Shown here piece by piece: positions 53,143 through 61,171 of a stretch of 64,000 nucleotides of DNA (the stretch's first letter is position 1; every line of letters begins with the position of its first letter). Location of the stretch: NCBI GenBank assembly GCA_965223245.1, contig CBDCVY010000013.1, forward strand, positions 3,348,001-3,412,000. The letters run 5' to 3'. Below the pieces are notes generated by a model, which was not told where the DNA came from, did not search any database, and saw nothing but the letters and a program-made list of their open reading frames with translations. This DNA comes from CBDCVY01 sp965223245. GTDB taxonomy: Bacteria; Nitrospinota; Nitrospinia; Nitrospinales; Nitrospinaceae. The position numbers and the translations under genes are program-made.

Positions 53143-53823
53143 ATGCAGGTTACTTGTAATCATTGTAATCGTAAATTGGATATCCCGGAGGAAAAGGTTC
53201 CGGCGGGTCAAGCCTTCAATTTGACATGTCCTGGCTGTAAAAATAAATTTAGGGTGGATAGTCACCTTGAAAAAGCCGAACTCTATAAACCAGAGGAAGA
53301 AAATCGTGTAGATGAATACCAATCCGTAGACACCACTCTTATGTTTACAGATGCTGAATTCGACACCGATGAAGAAGTTTTTGAAATCTATGATGAGAAT
53401 GATCAAGTTGCTTTAATTTTAGATCCTAAATTTGAAGATGCCTGGTCATCGGCTTTATCCGGATTGGAGTTTAAATTACAAACCGCAAATTCACCTGAAC
53501 ATGCCGTACATAAACTAAAATTCAGTAGTTACAATGTGGTCATTCTTCATGAGACCTATGGAGAAACCACTTTGGAAACAAGCCCTATTTACAACTATAT
53601 TGTCCAAATGCCCATGTCAAGTCGGAGAAAAATATTTGTGGTTTTAGTGGGAAAAGAATTTAAATCTACTGACAATATGGAGGCTTTTGCCCATAGCGTC
53701 AATTTAGTAGTAAACGAGAGAGATATAGACAAATTAGATATGATCTTAAAGAAAAGTATTAATGAAAATAATATTTTTTATAAAATTTATAGAGATACCC
53801 TCCAATCATTAGGAAAATTTTGA
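53143..53823 (+). CDS. Zinc-ribbon protein with receiver-like C-terminal domain
   Basis: This 226-residue protein starts with an MJ0042-type zinc ribbon (C5-x2-C8 and C29-x2-C32: TCNHCNRKLD ... LTCPGCKNKF). An acidic linker follows, then a domain (about 85-220: QVALILDPKFEDAWSSALSG ... YNVVILHETYG ... KIFVVLVGKEF) with the alternating strand-helix pattern of a response-regulator receiver. It lacks an obvious phosphoacceptor Asp-Asp pair plus Thr/Lys set, so it is likely a pseudo-receiver. The ATG at 53143 has TTGGAG upstream. It lies inside the pilus operon between pilU and a cNMP-binding gene; its role is unknown. Confidence 0.65.
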   Translation: MQVTCNHCNRKLDIPEEKVPAGQAFNLTCPGCKNKFRVDSHLEKAELYKPEEENRVDEYQSVDTTLMFTDAEFDTDEEVFEIYDENDQVALILDPKFEDAWSSALSGLEFKLQTANSPEHAVHKLKFSSYNVVILHETYGETTLETSPIYNYIVQMPMSSRRKIFVVLVGKEFKSTDNMEAFAHSVNLVVNERDIDKLDMILKKSINENNIFYKIYRDTLQSLGKF

Positions 53824-53824
53824 T

Positions 53825-54244
53825 ATGAATTTCAGCGAAACTCCGACCATACAACGTTATTCAGAAGGCGACGTGATTGTTTCCGAAGGCATCATTAGCA
53901 ATAATGCATACATCATTATTGAAGGAAAAGTCAACGTCACCAAAAAAGTTGATAAAAAAAATGTGTTAATCAATACATTAGGTCCTGGGGAAATATTTGG
54001 AGAAATGGGCTTAATTTCTCAAACCGTGCGAAGTGCCAGTGTATTAGCGGTGGGTAATGTCACTATAGGTGTCATTGAAAAGGATCATTTTGATCAAGCG
54101 GTAGCCCATCTTCCCGACGATTTAAAACTTATAATGAAAGCACTTGTTGATCGATTGCGGTTCACCAGTGAACAATTGTCACGCATAGGACTTGAACTAG
54201 AAAAAACAAGGAATGTGATTTCATCCTTTTCTGTACAACAGTAA
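53825..54244 (+). CDS. Stand-alone cyclic-nucleotide-binding domain protein
   Basis: This 139-residue protein is a single cNMP-binding domain. It has the beta-roll (YSEGDVIVSEGIISNNAYII) and a phosphate-binding cassette like that of CRP family members (GEIFGEMGLISQTVRSASVLA). A C-terminal helix (EQLSRIGLELEKTRN) follows. There is no DNA-binding HTH, so it is not a CRP-type regulator. It starts 1 bp after the zinc-ribbon gene and 15 bp before pilC. It is a candidate second-messenger sensor for pilus activity. Confidence 0.8.
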   Translation: MNFSETPTIQRYSEGDVIVSEGIISNNAYIIIEGKVNVTKKVDKKNVLINTLGPGEIFGEMGLISQTVRSASVLAVGNVTIGVIEKDHFDQAVAHLPDDLKLIMKALVDRLRFTSEQLSRIGLELEKTRNVISSFSVQQ

Positions 54245-54259
54245 TTATCAAGAGGGAAA

Positions 54260-55456
54260 ATGCCAGTATTTAAATATAAAACCACAGTACGAGGCAAAAC
54301 TCAATCTGGGGAAGTAGAAGCAGAAAACGAAAAGGGCGCCATATCCAAACTACGCCAAAAGAATATTCGAGTTGATCGAGTAAAGAAAAAATCTCAAAGT
54401 GAGTTTTTTGGTCCCCGGAAACAAAAAATTACTGACAAAGACATCGTTATTTTTACTCGCCAATTTTCAACGATGGTAGATGCTGGTTTACCACTAGTTC
54501 AATGTTTAGATATATTGGGAAAACAATCGGATAATAAAACTTTTGGTGGCATCATTTTAAATGTAAAAGGGAATATTGAAGTGGGTGGTAATCTTTCCGA
54601 TTCATTGAGAAAACATCCTAAAGTATTCGACACCTTATACTGCAATTTAGTCGAAGCCGGTGAGGCTGGAGGAATTTTAGATACAATTCTTTCCCGATTG
54701 GCAAACTACATTGAAAAATCTGTAGCTTTGAAGAAAAAAGTAAAGTCAGCTATGGTTTATCCAGCTGCTGTAATCACCGTTGCATTTCTCGTAGTTACTT
54801 TTTTGATGATCTTCGTAATTCCAACTTTTGCCACAATGTTTGAAGGTAGTGGCCAAGAACTTCCAGGACCTACAGCACTTGTAATGGCAGTCAGCCATTT
54901 TTTTCAGAATCAATGGTACATAATACTGGGAACTCCTGTTGTTTTATTTTTTCTGTTCAAAAGAGTATACGCAACCGAACGCGGTAACATTGAAATTGAT
55001 AGGTTTGCCCTTAAGCTCCCAGTATTCGGGGTTTTAATTCGCAAAGTATCAGTAGCTAAATTTACAAGAACATTAGGGACTTTGATTGCTAGTGGTGTTC
55101 CACTGCTAGAAGCTATGGATATTTGTGCAAGAACAGCCGGAAACAAAATTGTAGAATTTGCAATTCTCCAAACCATAGAATCTGTAAAAGAAGGTGAAAC
55201 TATTGCTGCCCCGTTGGCTCGGGCCGGCGTTTTCCCACCTATGGTGATTCAAATGATTGACGTCGGTGAATCTTCTGGTTCTTTGGACTCTATGCTTTCT
55301 AAAATTGCTGATTTTTATGATGAAGAAGTGGATAACGCTGTAGCGGCTTTAACCTCACTTTTAGAACCTATGCTTATGGTATTTCTAGGAGTTGTGGTTG
55401 GATTCATTGTCGTAGCGATGTATCTACCGATCTTTAAAATGGGTGATACCGTTTAA
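54260..55456 (+). CDS. pilC: Type IV pilus inner-membrane platform protein PilC
   Basis: This is a 398-residue protein with two T2SSF domains (first near 65-185: FTRQFSTMVDAGLPLVQCLD; second near 270-390: FTRTLGTLIASGVPLLEAMD). Each is followed by a membrane segment, with a central double-spanning region (AAVITVAFLVVTFLMIFVI). It couples the PilB/PilT motors to pilin polymerisation. It follows the cNMP-binding gene by 15 bp. Confidence 0.95.
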   Translation: MPVFKYKTTVRGKTQSGEVEAENEKGAISKLRQKNIRVDRVKKKSQSEFFGPRKQKITDKDIVIFTRQFSTMVDAGLPLVQCLDILGKQSDNKTFGGIILNVKGNIEVGGNLSDSLRKHPKVFDTLYCNLVEAGEAGGILDTILSRLANYIEKSVALKKKVKSAMVYPAAVITVAFLVVTFLMIFVIPTFATMFEGSGQELPGPTALVMAVSHFFQNQWYIILGTPVVLFFLFKRVYATERGNIEIDRFALKLPVFGVLIRKVSVAKFTRTLGTLIASGVPLLEAMDICARTAGNKIVEFAILQTIESVKEGETIAAPLARAGVFPPMVIQMIDVGESSGSLDSMLSKIADFYDEEVDNAVAALTSLLEPMLMVFLGVVVGFIVVAMYLPIFKMGDTV

Positions 55457-55506
55457 TCGACCCACTCATTTAAATCTTTTAATAACTCTTATCACCCTCA
55501 CCATCA

Positions 55507-57273
55507 TTGGATATGGCTGGTCTTTGGGAAACTCCGGAAAAGGAGCAGCTTCTTAGAATAAAAACGATCATGGTTCTGCGGATCGTTTTTTTAACGGGAT
55601 TTATTGCACTAGCAATACTTTTTCAAGTTGGAACAGAAAAAGAAACTCCCATTGGGCCAATTAGTTTAGTTTTAGGAATCGCTTATGTTTTATCAATTTC
55701 CTATGCTCTCCTTTTAAAAATAGAGGTTCGTCTCAACCGATTAGCCTGGCTTCAAGTTATTGGAGATACCTTTGTAATCGGTGGTATGATTTATTCCACT
55801 GGCGGTATTGAAAGTCCTCTTTCTTTTCTATTTCTTTTTGTTGTTATCTCAACCAGTGTCATGCTTCCCAAAGGAGCTTCATATTTTGCCGCCTCTGGAG
55901 TAAGCATAGTTTATGGCTTAATAGTAGACTTAGAATATTTCAAGATAATTGAACCCATTTATTTTTTCCCAAAATCAAAAATATCATATTTTGGAGCCTA
56001 CGGATTTTACATCATTGCTCTCAATGTAACTTCGTATTTTGCCGTAGCATTCTTAAGCAGTTTCCTTGCACATAGATTATGGTTAATTAAGAATGAACTA
56101 CAAAATAAAAGCAAGGATTTAAAAAAGCTTCAATTGTTTCATAAAAATGTGGTTCAAAACATGGTTAGCGGGTTAATGACGACCGACTTAGTGGGCCGAG
56201 TTACCTCTGTAAATGCTGCCTGCGAATCCATTTCAGGATTTTCTCTAAATGATTGTTTAGGGCGCTTTTGTTATGATCTAATTCCAATGAAATCCCTGAT
56301 ATCTTATTTTAAGAACCCGGATCCAACCCCTCCCCCGTTACACCTGGAAGGCGAGTGTCTCAGAAAAGATGGAGAAAATATTTTAGTCTCTCTTAAAATT
56401 AGTTATCTCATCCATGTTGAAGACGGATCGACGGGACCGAAAGATCCTATTGACGGATACATTTTTGTTATTGATGATCTTACAGAAATTCGAAAGATGG
56501 AAGAAAAAATGTTGCAGTCTGAACAATTAGCTGCTGTTGGGAAATTTTCCGCCGGGTTAGCTCATGAAATCAGGAATCCGTTAGCTTCACTTAGTGGATC
56601 AATTCAGGTATTAAAAAACGGTCTGAGTTTGGAAGGAGATTATCAACATCTTATGAACATTGTAATTAAAGAAACTGAACGACTAAATGGAATTGTTTCA
56701 GATTTCTTGAATTATTCACAACCTAAAAAAACCAAAAATACGGTAATCGATTTAACTCAATTGTTAGAGGACGTCATTCTGCTATTAAAAAATAGCAATG
56801 AATATGACCCTGCCATTGAAATAGAATTTATCGCTCCTTCTAACCATGTCATTATTCAAAGTGAGGAGTCTCAAATCAAACAAATGATTTGGAACTTATG
56901 TATCAACGGAATTCAAGCAATGACCAAGGTGGGTAAGCTGCAATTAGAAATACAGACAGTGGTAGGTTACAAGCATAAAAGGTTTGAAACATCCCGAAAA
57001 GGTGTGCTAATTATTGTAATGGACCAAGGCAAAGGAATTCCTCCGGAAAAAATTGAAAAAATATTTGATCCTTTTTTTACAACTCGAGAAGAAGGTGTAG
57101 GATTAGGATTACCAACCGTTCAAAAAATTGTTAAACGTTTTGGGGGAAATATTGGAATCGAAAGTGAGGTCAATAAAGGAACTCGCTTCGAAGTATTCCT
57201 TCCGCAAGAGAGAGCTCTTCTGAGTAATAGACACAACAATCCTGAAGACTCTACCCCCGCTGCTTTAAATTAA
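55507..57273 (+). CDS. pilS: PilS-like sensor histidine kinase
   Basis: This 588-residue kinase has about six membrane segments (20-205) and a PAS domain (220-330: VVQNMVSGLMTTDLVGRVTSVNA). The HisKA domain has the phospho-His in LAHEIRNPLASL, and the HATPase domain has N box LCINGIQAM and G boxes DQGKGIPPEKIEKIFDPFFT and GVGLGLPTVQ. The layout matches PilS, which senses pilin level in the membrane and controls sigma-54 pilin transcription through PilR. PilR is not adjacent: the next gene encodes an FGE-fold lipoprotein. Confidence 0.88.
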   Translation: MDMAGLWETPEKEQLLRIKTIMVLRIVFLTGFIALAILFQVGTEKETPIGPISLVLGIAYVLSISYALLLKIEVRLNRLAWLQVIGDTFVIGGMIYSTGGIESPLSFLFLFVVISTSVMLPKGASYFAASGVSIVYGLIVDLEYFKIIEPIYFFPKSKISYFGAYGFYIIALNVTSYFAVAFLSSFLAHRLWLIKNELQNKSKDLKKLQLFHKNVVQNMVSGLMTTDLVGRVTSVNAACESISGFSLNDCLGRFCYDLIPMKSLISYFKNPDPTPPPLHLEGECLRKDGENILVSLKISYLIHVEDGSTGPKDPIDGYIFVIDDLTEIRKMEEKMLQSEQLAAVGKFSAGLAHEIRNPLASLSGSIQVLKNGLSLEGDYQHLMNIVIKETERLNGIVSDFLNYSQPKKTKNTVIDLTQLLEDVILLLKNSNEYDPAIEIEFIAPSNHVIIQSEESQIKQMIWNLCINGIQAMTKVGKLQLEIQTVVGYKHKRFETSRKGVLIIVMDQGKGIPPEKIEKIFDPFFTTREEGVGLGLPTVQKIVKRFGGNIGIESEVNKGTRFEVFLPQERALLSNRHNNPEDSTPAALN

Positions 57274-57367
57274 AAATTTGTTCCATCCGTTCAAATCCAT
57301 TTCAATTTGATGATATACTTTTTCTCTTAATTGTACGATTTATTCAAATTAATCCAAAAATTTAATT

Positions 57368-58189
57368 ATGAAACAACTTTGGTATATTGGAGTTGGCATT
57401 TTTTTCTTTGCCTGTTCCCACACACCTTTGCAAAAAACTTCTCTGGAAAATATGGTTAAAATACCCTCGGGAAAATTTCCTATGGGTACCCAAATTGAAA
57501 ATGACCGTCATTGGGGAGATACTGACGAAGAACCCGTACATGAAGTGTTTTTGGATACTTATTTAATTGACCGTTTTGAAGTGACTTCAAAGGAATTTTC
57601 GGATTTTTTAAATCATCACCAAACAGATAGCCATAAATATATCGAATTAGGAAATGCCGTCACCATTGAAAAAGTCAACGGGACTTACCGATCACGAAAG
57701 GGATTAGAAAATTACCCTGCAAATCGCATTTCATGGTTTGGTGCCAATACTTATTGTCAATGGAAAGGAAAACGGCTTCCCACAGAAGCAGAATGGGAAA
57801 AAGCCGCAAAGGGTATTGAACAACGGAGCTTCCCTTGGGGCAATGAATTTCCAAACAATCAATGGGTTACTTTTAGGAGAAAATTTTCTGATTATGGTTT
57901 TCAGGTTATGGAGCCCGTTGACTCAATGGAAAAAGGAAAATCTCCCTATGGGATTCATCACATGGCAGGTAATGTCTGGGAATGGGTTTCTGATTGGTAC
58001 GCAGCAGATTATTATGACGAATCTCCAAAAAATAATCCACAGGGTCCACCCTCCGGAATATCTAAAGTGCTTCGCGGGGGCAATTGGTATTTTAAAGCTT
58101 ATTATATGAGAACTACCTATCGATTTAATGAACGACCCGATGTTTTTAAAGTATGGCAAGGATTCAGATGTGCAAAATCTTTAAAGTAG
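57368..58189 (+). CDS. FGE-sulfatase (SUMF1) fold lipoprotein
   Basis: This is a 273-residue lipoprotein (lipobox FFAC). The FGE-sulfatase domain starts MVKIPSGKFPMGT and includes DRFEVTSKEFSDFL, RLPTEAEWEKAAKG, NVWEWVSDWYA and RGGNWYFKAYYMRTTYRF. True formylglycine-generating enzymes have two cysteines in that last block; here they are replaced, so the domain is probably non-catalytic and binding only. It follows pilS by 94 bp and ends directly against the Maf-like gene on the other strand. Confidence 0.85.
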   Translation: MKQLWYIGVGIFFFACSHTPLQKTSLENMVKIPSGKFPMGTQIENDRHWGDTDEEPVHEVFLDTYLIDRFEVTSKEFSDFLNHHQTDSHKYIELGNAVTIEKVNGTYRSRKGLENYPANRISWFGANTYCQWKGKRLPTEAEWEKAAKGIEQRSFPWGNEFPNNQWVTFRRKFSDYGFQVMEPVDSMEKGKSPYGIHHMAGNVWEWVSDWYAADYYDESPKNNPQGPPSGISKVLRGGNWYFKAYYMRTTYRFNERPDVFKVWQGFRCAKSLK

Positions 58190-59098
58190 TTACTTGAGTG
58201 CTTTTTTTAATATCCAGGGTACGTTAATCTTTTTTTGACAATACTTAAAAATCGCAGCTGTCAACGGCATTAAAGTACAATGGTCCACCAGAATCCCCGC
58301 TTCACTAGAGTTGATTATTTCTAGGGGATTATCCCTTTTCCAGGTTGTGAAAGCCCAATCAAACCACTGTTTGCTTACAGCCATAGATTTTAATGTTGGC
58401 AACTTTTCTCCATTCATATCAGTTTTATAAACAATATTCTCTTTTTGTTTCATTATAGTTTCATTCAAGCGTTCTTCAGAGTTTTCACTGGATTGACTGT
58501 ATGTTTTAGAATGGGGGTAGGAGAGATCTTGTCCTAAAAAAATTATGGGAGAACACCCCAATTCGAAAGCCAGGTGATAAGCCACTGAGAGCACACTTCC
58601 CCCGGGGGTCAAGGCACCTACTTGCGGAAATTTTTGCTGAATCTCAGTTAAAATTGGAATATCCGGAGCATGTTGGTTATAAAAAACAACCTTACTTTTC
58701 CAAACTTCTAAAACTTGTGGGTGAATAATGGTTGGGGCAACTAATGTCATTCCCTGGTGTGATACGCCTGTTATAAATTTTGTGATTTCCTCCTGGGGAT
58801 CTAAACACACTACTAAAGATGGGGTAATTTCCTGCCCCAGTAATGATTTTAATGCCGCATCACAGGCAATGATTACTGCCTTATCCTTTACTTGCTTTAA
58901 TAAATGAATATTTTTGTCTAGAGAGGGTCCCGCCCCAACAACAATAGCCGGAAGGTCTATAAATTTGTTTGCTAGAACTACAACTCCTGAGTTACGTTGA
59001 ATATCTTTTATGTTAGAAAGGAAATTGTTTTTCCAAATTTCTGAAAAACGATTAATCGTTGCAGATTTTACCTCATTAATTTGCCTTAAATTTTCCAT
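58190..59098 (-). CDS. Maf-like (DUF115/MptE) flagellin glycosylation factor, short form
   Basis: This is a 302-residue protein with the DUF115/6-hydroxymethylpterin-pyrophosphokinase-like fold: AIVVGAGPSLDKNIHLL, IIACDAALKSLL, SLVVCLDPQEE, TPGGSVLSVAYHLAFELGC and PIIFLGQDLSYPHSKTY. In flagellated bacteria such genes encode motility-associated factors that transfer nonulosonic acids to flagellin. Typical Maf proteins are about twice as long. It sits just downstream of the hook operon but beyond a terminator. The flagellar context supports the call. Confidence 0.75.
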   Translation of the reverse strand: MENLRQINEVKSATINRFSEIWKNNFLSNIKDIQRNSGVVVLANKFIDLPAIVVGAGPSLDKNIHLLKQVKDKAVIIACDAALKSLLGQEITPSLVVCLDPQEEITKFITGVSHQGMTLVAPTIIHPQVLEVWKSKVVFYNQHAPDIPILTEIQQKFPQVGALTPGGSVLSVAYHLAFELGCSPIIFLGQDLSYPHSKTYSQSSENSEERLNETIMKQKENIVYKTDMNGEKLPTLKSMAVSKQWFDWAFTTWKRDNPLEIINSSEAGILVDHCTLMPLTAAIFKYCQKKINVPWILKKALK

Positions 59099-59105
59099 TC
59101 TTATA

Positions 59106-59134
59106 ATTTAACAAAACTGAGGGAATGCTGACAA
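59106..59134 (-). promoter_or_regulatory. Possible sigma-70 promoter for the Maf-like gene
   Basis: On the minus strand TTGTCA (59134-59129), a 17-nt spacer and TTAAAT (59111-59106) give a reasonable promoter. Initiation about 7 nt further would fall at or next to the ATG (59098), so the mRNA could be nearly leaderless. This is a prediction only. Confidence 0.35.
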
Positions 59135-59147
59135 CGACTAAATAAAA

Positions 59148-59172
59148 AAGCCCAGGTGTAAAACCTGGGCTT
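59148..59172 (-). terminator. Rho-independent terminator of the hook operon
   Basis: AAGCCCAGGT (59148-59157) and ACCTGGGCTT (59163-59172) make a perfect 10-bp GC-rich stem with a 5-nt loop. On the minus strand it is followed by TTTTTATT. It lies 15 bp after the flgE stop and separates the hook operon from the Maf-like gene. Confidence 0.88.
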
Positions 59173-59187
59173 AATTTTTTATTGAAC

Positions 59188-60450
59188 TTATCGAGTTAAG
59201 TTCACTGTTTCTGTGAGCAAACTATCCGTTGTAGTAATTACACGAGCTGAGGCTTGGAAGGCTTGTTGAGTTTGAATTAAGGTAACAAACTCAGCAGCGA
59301 GATCAACATTTGACAACTCTAAGGTACTTCCTAGCACAGAACCAAAGGAACCTGTTTCAGGAAGCGAAATAACAGGTTGTCCGGAAGACCCCGATTCAGC
59401 AAAATGATTTTGACCTCTTCTAATAAGACCTGTGGGTGCCAAAAAATCTGCTAATGCAATTCTAAATAAATCCTGGGATTGTCCATTATTAAATAATCCA
59501 CTAACAGTTCCATCAAAATCTACTGATAATCCAACTAAAATTCCTGTAGAAAATCCATCTTGAACCACCGAACTGTTATTAGAAGGTGTAGAAAAGGCAG
59601 TAACCTTTCCATTGGTTCCTACACCGGTTGGATCCAATACGTTCCAAATCATAGTTTGAGTAGCAGCAGGTGGAGCCGCTCCAGCAAAATCTAGAACAAT
59701 ATTAGGGTTCACCACTCCGCCGGTTCCATTCACATCCTGCAATTGACCACTGGTATCAAAGCTTAAAGTTCCAGATGCTCCGCTGGTCACTACCCCCTGA
59801 CCTGGGGGTACGGTAATATCATAAGTCCACTCATTCGCAGTCGGGGAAGACACAGGAGCCTTTGTAAATTGAATATTCATGATGACCTGTGAACCCACCG
59901 TATTAAATAATGAAATTGGAGAATTAAATGTGAAGCCAGCCGAAGCGGCACCATCCAAATTGGCACCTAAGGTAAAATTTGTGGTTGCTTGTGGAGAAGA
60001 CTGTACACCCGCTAAATCCATATCTTCCAATGTAGAGCCAACTATATTATTGGTAATGCGGAATCCTTGAAGAATTTCTCCACTAATAGTTTGCACCAAC
60101 CCACTATCATTTAATCGAAATTGTCCGGAACGAGTGTAAAAATTTCCGATTCCATCATTGACAATAAAAAATCCGGAGCCATCAATTGCCATATCCAACT
60201 CTGAAGTCGTGGTTTCAAAGGATCCTTGCGAAAATGATTGAAGTGAGCCTAGCAACTGGGTACCGCGGCCTACCTGGGTCGAAGTAGAACCATTTGATAG
60301 CATCGTACTAAACAAATCACCAAATACTGCCTTACTTCCCTTAAAACCAAATGTATTAACATTCGAAATATTGTCACCGATTATGTTCATGGCTTGAGAA
60401 TTCGTTCTCAAACCAGCGACCCCGGTGAACATTGAACCTAATAGTGACAT
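59188..60450 (-). CDS. flgE: Flagellar hook protein FlgE
   Basis: This 420-residue hook subunit has the rod/hook N-terminal motif (MFTGVAGLRTNSQAMNIIGD, NISNVNTFGFKGS), the central FlgE D1/D2 beta region (YTRSGQFRLNDSGLV), and the C-terminal axial motif (LAAEFVTLIQTQQAFQASAR). Length is typical. GGGAGT precedes the ATG. It is the last gene of fliK-flgD-flgE. Confidence 0.95.
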   Translation of the reverse strand: MSLLGSMFTGVAGLRTNSQAMNIIGDNISNVNTFGFKGSKAVFGDLFSTMLSNGSTSTQVGRGTQLLGSLQSFSQGSFETTTSELDMAIDGSGFFIVNDGIGNFYTRSGQFRLNDSGLVQTISGEILQGFRITNNIVGSTLEDMDLAGVQSSPQATTNFTLGANLDGAASAGFTFNSPISLFNTVGSQVIMNIQFTKAPVSSPTANEWTYDITVPPGQGVVTSGASGTLSFDTSGQLQDVNGTGGVVNPNIVLDFAGAAPPAATQTMIWNVLDPTGVGTNGKVTAFSTPSNNSSVVQDGFSTGILVGLSVDFDGTVSGLFNNGQSQDLFRIALADFLAPTGLIRRGQNHFAESGSSGQPVISLPETGSFGSVLGSTLELSNVDLAAEFVTLIQTQQAFQASARVITTTDSLLTETVNLTR

Positions 60451-60468
60451 AATTACACTCCCTTGTAC

Positions 60469-61140
60469 TTAAGATTGAATAGATATTCTAGAGATTTCTC
60501 CCGCAGGAATTTTTTCACCATTTACGATGGCAAATGCATCATTATTCTCAAATAAAACATCGGTTACTTTTCCTGTGGTAAAGGTTTCTGAAGATATTTG
60601 ATTTCCAGACTCATCCGTGGCCCGGACATGAAAACTATAAACACCCGAACTTAAAGGTTTTCCATTAGAATCTAAACCCGTAAATGGTACCAGGTTGGAT
60701 CCTTCAGAATTAGAACCCTCAAAGGTTTTTACTAACCCGCCACTTGCGTTAAAAATATCAATGAAAACGTTTTCTGCATTTTCTCCTAATTGATAATTCA
60801 AGTTCGTGGCTTGCCCTGAAACAAAATTAAAACTTTTTCCTTTTATATCAACTTGTTTGCCAATAAGGTCTATCATAGAAGAATTCGTCATAGCCTTTTG
60901 GGCTGTTATCATTTCTTCCAAGGTGGTATTCACATTAGTAATTTGTTCCAAGGTACTGAATTGAGCCAGTTGAGCTCCAAAATCCTGGCTTTCTAAGGGA
61001 TTGAGAGGGTCTTGAGATGAAAGCTGAGTAACTAACAATTTTAAAAAATCGTCTTTTCCCAAAGATTGCGACCCGGAAGTTGTTTTTTCAACAGGTTTTG
61101 TACTGACTTGATCTCTAATTGCATCCAATCCTGTATTCAT
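60469..61140 (-). CDS. flgD: Flagellar hook assembly scaffold FlgD
   Basis: This 223-residue hook-cap protein has the conserved N-terminal block GKDDFLKLLVTQLSSQDPLN followed by PLESQDFGAQLAQFSTLEQI. The C-terminal FlgD Ig-like and TUDOR-like part (SGVYSFHVRATDESGN) follows. GAGAGG precedes the ATG. It is 31 bp after fliK and 18 bp before flgE, consistent with one transcript. FlgD caps the growing hook and is replaced by FlgK. Confidence 0.94.
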   Translation of the reverse strand: MNTGLDAIRDQVSTKPVEKTTSGSQSLGKDDFLKLLVTQLSSQDPLNPLESQDFGAQLAQFSTLEQITNVNTTLEEMITAQKAMTNSSMIDLIGKQVDIKGKSFNFVSGQATNLNYQLGENAENVFIDIFNASGGLVKTFEGSNSEGSNLVPFTGLDSNGKPLSSGVYSFHVRATDESGNQISSETFTTGKVTDVLFENNDAFAIVNGEKIPAGEISRISIQS

Positions 61141-61171
61141 AATTCCTCTCTATTGGTATTACTAAAGTTTT

